A stretch of 64,000 nt of DNA from Aspidiotus rigidus (taxonomy: Eukaryota; Arthropoda; Insecta; Hemiptera; Diaspididae). Position 1 is the first letter of the stretch; each line of letters begins with the position of its first letter. The stretch covers positions 992,001-1,056,000 of the forward strand of contig JAVHKY010000047.1 of the NCBI GenBank assembly GCA_035079385.1, in the 5' to 3' direction. Shown here piece by piece: positions 57,748-64,000 of this stretch. The notes below the pieces were generated by a model. The model was not told the DNA's origin. It did no database searches and was given only the letters and a program-made list of their open reading frames with translations. A program made the position numbers and the translations under genes.

Positions 57748-58428
57748 TCATGACTGAACCAGCGAGTCATCACGATGTGAATCATACTCATAAACTAATT
57801 CAATCAATCCCTCATCAGGTATGTGCCTGTTTAGCACATTTAGGCTGTCGTTATTAAGGTGCCGAATAATTTCAATGTGCTCAAGCGCCGTTCGTTTGAA
57901 GTACGAGTTCTCTCTGTGGAGGAGGGTCTCGGACCCCTCTTTATAGCAGTGACCACTGGTAATGAGATGGTCCGCAAAAGCCGACTCCCCCAATTTCTTT
58001 TTCTCCCAAGCTTTCTTATGCTCGTCAATTCTAATTTTAAGTTGACGGCCAGTCTCGCCTATGTATATCCCTTTACAATCATTACAATTCACCTTGTAGA
58101 CACCACTTTTTTCGAGCAATGGGATAGGGTCCTTCAATTTGACAAACAGACTTTTTACAGTATTAAGGTTATAATAAGCTGGTCGGAACCCAAACGGGCG
58201 GAGTACGCTACCTAATTTAGAAGAAAACTTCCCCAAGAAGGGGAGCCTTATCCAACGCTTCCTACTCTCCAATGTCGGATTGCGGGGGAGGGAGGTAGTG
58301 GAGTCCAGGCATTTCCGAGTCAACTTCCTCCGGACCATGAGGTCAATGTCTATGCTCACCTCATTCACTCTGGCCAAATGCTTTATAGTCGATAGCTCCC
58401 TTTGAAAGGCGGTCTGACCAGTGGTCAC
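57748..58428 (-). CDS. Penelope-like C-terminal half with GIY-YIG endonuclease, uninterrupted
   Basis: 226 open codons. N-terminal part has 'TLESRKRWIRLPFLGKFSSK' and 'LRPFGFRPAYYNLNTVKS', the RT-endonuclease linker. Then the GIY-YIG module: 'SGVYKVNCNDCKGIYIGETG', with the Cys pair before it, followed by 'RQLKIRIDEHKKAWEKKK' and 'SAFADHLITSGHCY'. C-terminal 'NSYFKRTALEHIEIIRHLNN' and 'PDEGLIELVYEY' match the PLE at 50.3 kb. The endonuclease nicks target DNA in PLE transposition. The RT is absent, so it cannot mobilise itself, and the Met start has no biological meaning because the element is 5' truncated. This is the cleanest GIY-YIG frame in the window. Confidence 0.85.
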   Translation of the reverse strand: MTTGQTAFQRELSTIKHLARVNEVSIDIDLMVRRKLTRKCLDSTTSLPRNPTLESRKRWIRLPFLGKFSSKLGSVLRPFGFRPAYYNLNTVKSLFVKLKDPIPLLEKSGVYKVNCNDCKGIYIGETGRQLKIRIDEHKKAWEKKKLGESAFADHLITSGHCYKEGSETLLHRENSYFKRTALEHIEIIRHLNNDSLNVLNRHIPDEGLIELVYEYDSHRDDSLVQS

Positions 58429-58880
58429 TGCTATAGACTGGCCGTCAACTTAAAATTAGAATTGACGAGCATAAGAAAGCTTGGGAGAAAAAGAAATTGG
58501 GGGAGTCGGCTTTTGCGGACCATCTCATTACCAGTGGTCACTGCTATAAAGAGGGGTCCGAGACCCTCCTCCACAGAGAGAACTCGTACTTCAAACGAAC
58601 GGCGCTTGAGCACATTGAAATTATTCGGCACCTTAATAACGACAGCCTAAATGTGCTAAACAGGCACATACCTGATGAGGGATTGATTGAATTAGTTTAT
58701 GAGTATGATTCACATCGTGATGACTCGCTGGTTCAGTCATGATCTCGTCGGATGTTCTCCTTCCTAGCGGTAATTGGTTTCAGTTGCTTTCATGTCACTG
58801 TTGACAATGGTTTATTAATCGAAAGCGCTCCAGTGTGTAATCGTATTTCTGTGGCTTTGTTTAGTTTACTCCTCGTTTTA

Positions 58881-59588
58881 CTATTTTGAGTATTTCATTC
58901 GTTCAGAATCAGAAATTATTAGAAAATGTCCCATTTGGAAGTTTTGTTTAATATAATAAAGAGCTTGGAAAATGGCCATCTGTTCTGCATGAAAAATGGA
59001 TGAGAAAGGTGGTAATGCAAGAGAGCAATGAAGAAGCATTGAAGGGATCCAGAAGGCCATACCGACGCCTTCATGGTCCTCAGAGCCGTCTGTGAAAATC
59101 TGCGTATGAAGAGGAAAGTGTTGTTGGATGTACAATTCGAAAAGTTCTTGCGAAGTGAAGTTCGGATTTTTGGGAAGTTTATGAATTTTTATATGTTTAA
59201 AAAGTTCCTGAAATGAGAAGGAAGAGAGGTGGTAGGATGGAATATTAATTATGATGTTCTGAAACCGAAAGATAATGACAGCTCTTTTGCACATTAGAGG
59301 AAGTCGCCAAAAGACAAATATCCATTGGTGAAGGAGGTATGAGATATTCTCAGTGAGTATTGAGTTATGATATGTGATACTACGGATTAAAAGTCTGTCA
59401 GTTAGATAGTTTCGACGATAATGAAGAGGCATTATACCAGTTTCTGCGCAGAGAGCTGGAATGGGAGTGGAGTTTAGGGCTCCTATTATAAGACGAGTAC
59501 ATTTGTTTTGAAAGGTCTCAAGTTTGTTCAGATGAATTTTGCTAGCGGAACCGTAAAGTGTAGAGCCATAGTCTAGTTTCAAGTTCAT
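58881..59588 (-). pseudogene. LINE thumb/connection and RNase H N-terminal part
   Basis: 235 codons. It begins in the RT C-terminal region ('LDYGSTLYGSASKIHLNKLE', 'CTRLIIGALNSTPIPALCAE') that follows the catalytic core in LINEs. It ends in RNase H with 'IFTDGSEDHEGVGMAFW' (first catalytic Asp), 'FHAEQMAIFQALYYI' (Glu) and 'FLIISDSE' (second Asp). The frame then runs into the inserted PLE, so its last residues are foreign. Catalytic RT blocks are missing through 5' truncation near 59590. Confidence 0.88.
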
Positions 59589-60085
59589 TCCTCTCTCACT
59601 GCTGGATGAGTCAACGTAGGTACTATACCTACTGAATAGCTACGCTTCTCGCGCTCAATCAACCGAATGTAAGAAAAATTCCCCATGAGAAATATATGGG
59701 GAGAAAATGCGAATGCGGATAAGTGAGGAACATCTGAAGTGAGGCATTAAGTAATGCTTGATGGGTAATCTAAAGGTCATCCTGAAGAGAATAAAATAAA
59801 ATGAAGCAAATTGGCCCAGTAGAACGGCCTGACGGACTGTCATTGCGTTCAACCAAATGTATGAAAAATTCCCCATAAAAAATACATGGGGAGAAAATGC
59901 GAATGCGGATAAGTGAGGAACATCTGAAGTGAGGCACTAAATAATGCTTGATGGCTGATCAAGAGGTTATCCTGAAGAGAATAAAAAAAAAAAAAAATGA
60001 AGCAAATCGGCTCAGTAGAACGGCCTGACGGACTATCATTGCATTTTTGAAAAGTTTTTCAATATATAAGATTATTATGTATGCA

Positions 60086-61470
60086 TGTCATACGTTCTGT
60101 TGTGAGTGGATTGACCTACACTGAGTGAGAATAAGATGAGAAAGGTGATATTAATTTTTTGCTTCTATCATCTGAAAAAATTTCAAAGTTTAGAACCATA
60201 GATATGCGATTGAAGGGGGTAGAAAGAAGGTAAGTACTTTTCAGTAAGTTCAACAGCTACATTGCAATGGCCTTGATGGCAGAGTAGTGAACGAAATTAT
60301 TCCATAAAACAAATTTTATTCCTTCACCAGGCATTTTGCCAAAAAATATGTATTTGCATTTCCGTGAATGTTCTCACGAACTCTTGTTGTCACATTTCAT
60401 TGACGCACTAGAAATCTACAAAGATGCACGAGTGCATTATTGTTAGTCATTATATGGAATTTCATTTCCCAAGTTTTTCTCATCTCAAAATATTGAAAGC
60501 ACAAGGAAACTTTTCTTTGTAAAAGCACGCTATTATGAATAAATAATGATAATAATATGTGTATCACAATGAAATGTTCGTAATTTTACATTTTCCTTAT
60601 TTGTGTGACTTCCAAGGAGAAGGTAAACAAACTTAACGAGAGGCGAAAAGGCCGAGTAAGAAATGGACAAATAAATTGTAATTTAAAATTATTTCGGCGG
60701 GTATGATTTTTTCCGGCTCGCAGCCGCGTGAAGAGGGAAAAGAAACGAATGTCAATAGCCTACAATCCAGACATAACAAAAGGGTAAAGAGCATCGTGTC
60801 CTATCTTTCAAAAGAAGTGTCTTTTATTTGTTTAGAATGTGTATAAAGCTTGAATATTTACGTACACACGGTAGATTCAAGATTGTCAATGTCTTCGTTA
60901 CGTTTGATTCTATTATTGCCACCAGTCTTACTGAGAAAGAGTGGAGTGATGTGTTAGATACGTACATTTCTGTGAACGGTATTCGCATTCGCGCATCAAA
61001 TGGATATCGAAGAGCGAATATTACGACGAACAGCCAACATCATTTATTGTGCCTTCATTGTAGCGATTCTGACCGTAGTGTCGATCGCTCTCGATTATCG
61101 TATAAATAGCAGACGTTCTTTCAGTGCTTTAACCTTTTTCAGTGTGTGTATATATTAAATGAGGCCTATTTGAAAATGATTTTATCGATAAACAGTATCA
61201 TGCTGGGTTTCGTTGAAAATTACTCGATCTATACTTTGTGTGAACGTGTCCACGTGTATTTTCGAAGTATTCTGACGAGTCGATTTGATGTTTGTTACCA
61301 TTAGAATTAAATTTCTATGCCGACTAATTCGAAATTTTTGCAAATTGTGAGAAAACTAAAATTTCTGATGATGACTATAATATCTGAAAAATGATGCGCA
61401 ATTTTGCAATCATCATTTTATATTGAAAAAGGGTTTTTCAATTGTACAAATCTACTTTATTAGTTGCTTA
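60086..61470. other. No gene recognised
   Basis: One 93-codon plus-strand frame (60828-61109) without known motif. No element ends seen. Confidence 0.4.
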
Positions 61471-61474
61471 TACA

Positions 61475-61518
61475 AGAGTACTTTCGGGTGTTATCCCATC
61501 ATCAGTTGTGTCGCAACT
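61475..61518 (-). ncRNA. Hammerhead-ribozyme-like core downstream of the PLE
   Basis: Minus strand: a 'GTTG/CAAC' hairpin, then a perfect 'CTGATGA' (complement of 61498-61504), stem II GGG/CCC, then 'GAAAGTAC'. The order and boxes match the hammerhead core, and the position, 3' of the PLE frame, is where PLE terminal repeats carry such motifs. The base before the presumed stem I does not give the usual cleavage triplet, so self-cleavage is uncertain. Confidence 0.5.
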
Positions 61519-61564
61519 GGCGAGCAAGGCCTTAACCATGAGTTTTTATAGTATAACACTGTCA

Positions 61565-61745
61565 TCTTATTGGCTATAACAATGCTGTGTTGTGATTGGT
61601 TCACTTCTTAGAAACTTATTCTTACAATAATATGACATTGTGTTCTTATTGGCTAAAACATACTTTTTCGTGATTGGTTCAATCTATATTGTCCTAAATA
61701 CTGCGTTTCTATTGGCCACCTAGATTCCTGCCGTCTCATTGGTTG
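61565..61745 (-). promoter_or_regulatory. Cluster of six CCAAT pentamers downstream of the PLE frame
   Basis: ATTGG occurs six times on the plus strand (near 61569, 61595, 61648, 61673, 61710 and 61738), so CCAAT on the PLE coding strand. Alternating 'ttattggcta.aac' and 'gtgattggttca' blocks look like two rounds of a ~75-bp repeat. PLE terminal repeats can act as promoters, so a CCAAT-box role is possible but unproven. Confidence 0.4.
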
Positions 61746-62839
61746 GTTCCGTTCTTCTTCTCTCGTCCAATCACCAGGTCGAATAATTTTTCGCTGTCAA
61801 ATGTGATTACATTGTTCAAGAGGCAGGCTTTCTTCCTCTTGGCTTTTGCAATCTCCATTTGTTCCCAGAGTTTTCTTCTCTTTGTGCGATTCTCTACGTG
61901 TATGACTTCAAATATTCCCTCTCCATCGTGGTTTTCCTCGTTACAGTGTTTCCCAAACAGTGACTTGCCATCTTCTTTCTCCCTCGACGTTTTGTGCTCC
62001 TTTCTCCTGATCTCAAACTTTCTCCCAGTCTCACCGATATAGATCCCCTCGCACTGTTCACAACTGAGCTTGTACACTCCGCTCAAGCTTTCCTGGTCCT
62101 TTTGTTCCGTCTGGTCATTGCTGATTCTCTTCACCATGGGTTGGTTATTCTGCATACCCACATTCACATCGTAGCCATTGAACGCCTTTATCACCTTGTT
62201 TGTGTACTTTCCTATATATGGTATCGATCCGGAGTACTTTCTCACTATGCTATCACGGGTTCCTTTCTTTGTTTCCATTTTCCCAAAGACTCCCTCCACC
62301 ACATATCTGCGATAGCCATTGGCTTCTGCGATCTGCTTTACTATCTCGATCTCTTTCCTCTTCTCTTCGTTGTTCTTGAGGATAGAAATTGCCCGATAGC
62401 AGTAGTTCTGGATAGCCGCTAACTTGTGCCTGGGGTGGTGGTAGAAGTCGTTTGGGATGATGGTGTCACTATGCGTCGGCTTCCTGTAGATTTTGTATTC
62501 TATCCTACTGTTCTCCATTGTGAGTGTAAGGTCCAAATAGTTGATGGTCTCATTGCCTTTTTCCACTGTGAATTTGATGCTCTCATTCATCGCGTTCATT
62601 TCTGAAAGGAATAGATCCACCTGTCTATCAGTGCCTGACCACACAATTAGGATATCATCTACATATCTGGCCCAGAGTTTGATCGAGTTTCTAAACTTGC
62701 TGCTCTTCAATATCTTGTTTTCCATATCATTTATGAATATCTCCGCCAGTATTGGTGACAGCGGTGATCCCATCGCAAGTCCCCTTTCCTGACTGTAGAA
62801 CCTGTTATTGAAGCGGCAGTAATTCTGGCTCAAGATCAC
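61736..62839 (-). pseudogene. PLE reverse transcriptase core and GIY-YIG endonuclease
   Basis: 367 codons. 'FNNRFYSQERGLAMGSPLSP' leads to 'ILAEIFIND', then the catalytic 'LWARYVDDILIVWSG' (about residues 54-68), 'TINYLDLTLTMENSRIEYKI' and 'YRKPTHSDTIIP'. A linker precedes GIY-YIG: 'SGVYKLSCEQCEGIYIGETG' then 'RKFEIRRKEHK' (about residues 254-285), with 'SLFGKHCNEENHDGEG' carrying the His/Glu region. All visible catalytic residues are present. The frame is cut from the finger domain by a shift at 62838, and about 15-25 residues expected between 'TNIFGTIPKEEL' and 'ILSQNYCRFN' appear to be missing. Internal Met start is a product of the frame break. Confidence 0.93.
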
Positions 62840-63402
62840 CTCCAGTTCCCATGGTATCTGTTGTTTTTGAGCAGAGTGAGAAGTTCCTCCTTCGGTATGG
62901 TACCAAAAATATTAGTCACATCAAAGGATATCAACTTGTCGTTACTCCTGATTTCCAACTTGTCCAGTTGCTCAATCAGCTCTCCGTTGTTTCTGATACT
63001 TCGTCTGGGTGCAAACTGGTAGTTTTCTTTCAGGAATGTGGCTACAATCTTTGCTATTTTGTAGCATGGTGATTGAATGCTGTTGATTAGGGGTCTCATG
63101 GGACGGTTCGCTTTTTGGAGTTTTACAAGCCCCTTGAGTTTTGGTGCAACCGGGTTCATCTCAAGCGTCCTTCCATTGCCGGGTACATCGTTCCGTTTCA
63201 ACGCAGCCTTCAGGTCATCTTGGTATTTCCGCGTTGGGTCCCTTGCCAGCTCTTGGTATCCATTAACTGCGATGTACGACTCCACTTTTTGGATGTAGTC
63301 CTCCTTCTCCATTACCACTACCGTGCTGCCCTTGTCCACCTTTGTCAAAATCAGGTTGTTCTGTCGGATCTTCTTTTGTAGATTTGTGACCTTCCTCTGC
63401 AT
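62836..63402 (-). pseudogene. PLE reverse transcriptase finger/palm N-terminal part
   Basis: 188 codons. 'LILTKVDKGSTVVVMEKEDY' is the early PLE RT block, 'APKLKGLVKLQKANRPMRPL' and 'SPCYKIAKIVATFLKE' the fingers, and 'KLISFDVTNIFGTIPKEEL' holds the first catalytic Asp. It overlaps the following frame by four bases. Together they would form a single protein if the frame were continuous. Confidence 0.92.
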
Positions 63403-63423
63403 TACTTGCGTTCTGTTATAGGT

Positions 63424-64000
63424 TCAGCACATATCCTCTTTGATGTCCAACAGCACTTTCCCAATTTTAGTCCGGGCTTCTGGTTTCACGTCGTGTTCCA
63501 TGGTTTGGATTACTTGTTCGCAGCTAATGGCCATGCTTTCAAGCCTACACTGGTTCAGCCTCTTTGGCTGCACGTACTTGATGCCTTTGTCCAGCAGTCT
63601 TCTTTGTGAAGGTGGCGCTTGATAGGTTCTCGGTTCTGGGAGCAAATTTGTGCTCAACTCTCGCTGTCTCTTCCTTTCTTTCTTCTTTCTTCCGGGTTAG
63701 TTCGGCAAGCTTCTTCTTGATCTGTTTTGTTTGGGCTTCCACTCGTTTTTCCACATAGTCTTCTCCTTTCTTCCCCTCTCCTCCTTTTTCGAACATCATT
63801 TTTTTGACTTCTTGCGGATGGAGTAACCTGGACAGATGGAAATATTGATCATACAGTAGACCATTCAGCCTGGTGACTTTCTTGTAGAGTTCACCAATTT
63901 CGTTCTTCACTCTCAATCTTTCAGCTCGCATCTTGGTGCGTTTCACTGCTGCGCTGTTTCCTGGTAGCCTGATAGTCGCATACTTGGGAATAATGCCTCG
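63424..64000 (-). pseudogene. PLE N-terminal region, Lys/Glu-rich, partial
   Basis: Two overlapping frames (63946-63545 and 63657-63424) read from beyond the window edge, where 'PKYATIRLPGNSA' can be seen upstream of 63946. Content is strongly charged with likely coiled coil ('KKKLAELTRKKEERKEETAR'), then 'RRLLDKGIKYVQPKRLN' and 'AISCEQVIQTM', a region preceding the RT in PLE proteins. A frameshift near 63550-63600 separates the two pieces. Confidence 0.8.

Larger units (their letters stand above)
57543..58904 (-). mobile_element. Penelope-like element with inverted duplicate tail
   Basis: Inserted in the LINE RNase H region with an 11-13 bp target duplication ('agaatcagaaatt' at 57530-57542 and 58904-58916). 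It consists of a minus-strand PLE 3' portion (57583-58430) joined to a plus-strand copy of its own 3' end (58437-58904) that is the near-exact reverse complement of about 57583-58055. The first ~40 bases (57543-57582) have no partner in the plus arm. At the junction, 'accagtggtcactgctata' (58417-58436) also occurs inside the plus-strand copy (58530-58549), suggesting a template jump at short homology. Confidence 0.88.
56574..59590 (-). mobile_element. LINE with RNase H domain, 5' truncated, split by a PLE
   Basis: Minus-strand non-LTR element. It has an oligo(A) tail (T run 56576-56595, interrupted by one G) and an A/T-rich 3' UTR. The C-terminal domain is at 57323-56856 and the thumb plus RNase H at 59588-58920. 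A PLE of about 1360 bases sits in the RNase H codons (57543-58904), flanked by the duplicated target 'agaatcagaaatt'. RNase H together with a C-terminal Cys/His module places it in the broad I/Jockey-type LINE group. It has itself inserted into the ~200-bp tandem repeat. Confidence 0.88.
55675..60085 (+). repeat. ~200-bp degenerate tandem repeat, split in two by a LINE
   Basis: Left part 55675-56560, right part about 59640-60085. Units share 'aaacgtacagggcaaaatcg', 'atggc..atctgtgggtcgg', 'tgaagcaaatt.gcccagta' and 'acggcctgacggactgtcat'. The last block occurs near 56470 on the left and near 59820 and 60020 on the right. The left end begins 'gatgacctgtgctgctccg', followed by 'cagca', a small hairpin. 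Not coding. Confidence 0.75.
61736..64000 (-). mobile_element. Penelope-like element, best-preserved copy, runs off the window
   Basis: Minus-strand PLE whose protein is now in three frames: N-terminal coiled-coil region (from beyond 64000 to about 63420), RT fingers (63402-62836), and RT core plus GIY-YIG (62839-61736). Frame breaks lie near 63550 and 62838. The 3' region continues to the hammerhead-like motif at 61.5 kb. The 5' end is outside this window. Confidence 0.93.

Noticed and set aside
61994..62422. 142-codon plus-strand frame
   Set aside because: Antisense of the well-supported PLE RT/GIY-YIG frame.

Overview
This window looks like repeat-dominated nuclear DNA of an animal, most likely an arthropod. 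It is AT-rich, has long stretches without protein-coding signal, and is packed with decayed transposons: Penelope-like retroelements (PLEs) with GIY-YIG endonucleases, LINEs, long-TIR DNA elements and satellite-bearing hairpin elements. A short (CCTAA)n run near 14.2 kb fits the arthropod telomere motif but is only about 2.5 copies. I see no intact host gene, rRNA, convincing tRNA, CRISPR or bacterial-type operon. The species cannot be named from this sequence.

Layout. 0-6 kb: a diverged direct repeat pair, then a PLE relic (4.8-5.6 kb). 6.4-8.5 kb: a long-TIR element holding a decayed protein gene with an 'ADT..DTDVL'-type domain and a Cys-rich CXC tail. 12.6-15.4 kb: two copies of an AT-rich ~1 kb repeat around a hairpin-bounded 45-bp satellite array. 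15.7 kb: a 200-bp palindrome. 21-24.7 kb: two PLE relics, a ~150-bp tandem array and a 66-bp minisatellite. 27.8-31.3 kb: a hairpin element joined to an R1-like LINE, possibly one retrotransposition unit. 31.3-32.3 kb: more satellite and hairpin elements. 32.8-33.2 kb: PLE relic. 35.4-37.5 kb: a second long-TIR element. 37.8-39.4 kb: a hairpin element with internal triplication. 40-41.2 kb: 66-bp minisatellite and PLE relic. 43.1-46.1 kb: a 3-kb inverted-repeat composite with tandem repeats and an inserted hairpin element. 48.5-49.9 kb: a hairpin element that itself contains a second hairpin element. 50.2-51.7 kb: PLE. 52.2-52.6 kb: short hairpin element. 53.0-54.0 kb: foldback element. 55.7-60.1 kb: tandem repeat split by a LINE, which is split by an inverted-duplicated PLE. 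61.5-64 kb: the best-preserved PLE, running off the window.

The most interesting pattern is a set of mobile elements whose ends are 13-15 bp hairpins with different stems (AGCGGG, AACAGG, GACATG, TTAAC) but nearly always the same three-base GAA loop (TTC on the other strand). All carry pieces of one shared 45-bp satellite. One such insertion can be read against its own empty site 160 bp away and shows no target-site duplication, which points to a Helitron/Helentron-like or other single-strand mechanism rather than cut-and-paste.

No genes here form a pathway. The coding sequence is entirely that of selfish elements, nearly all broken by frameshifts, stops or truncation.
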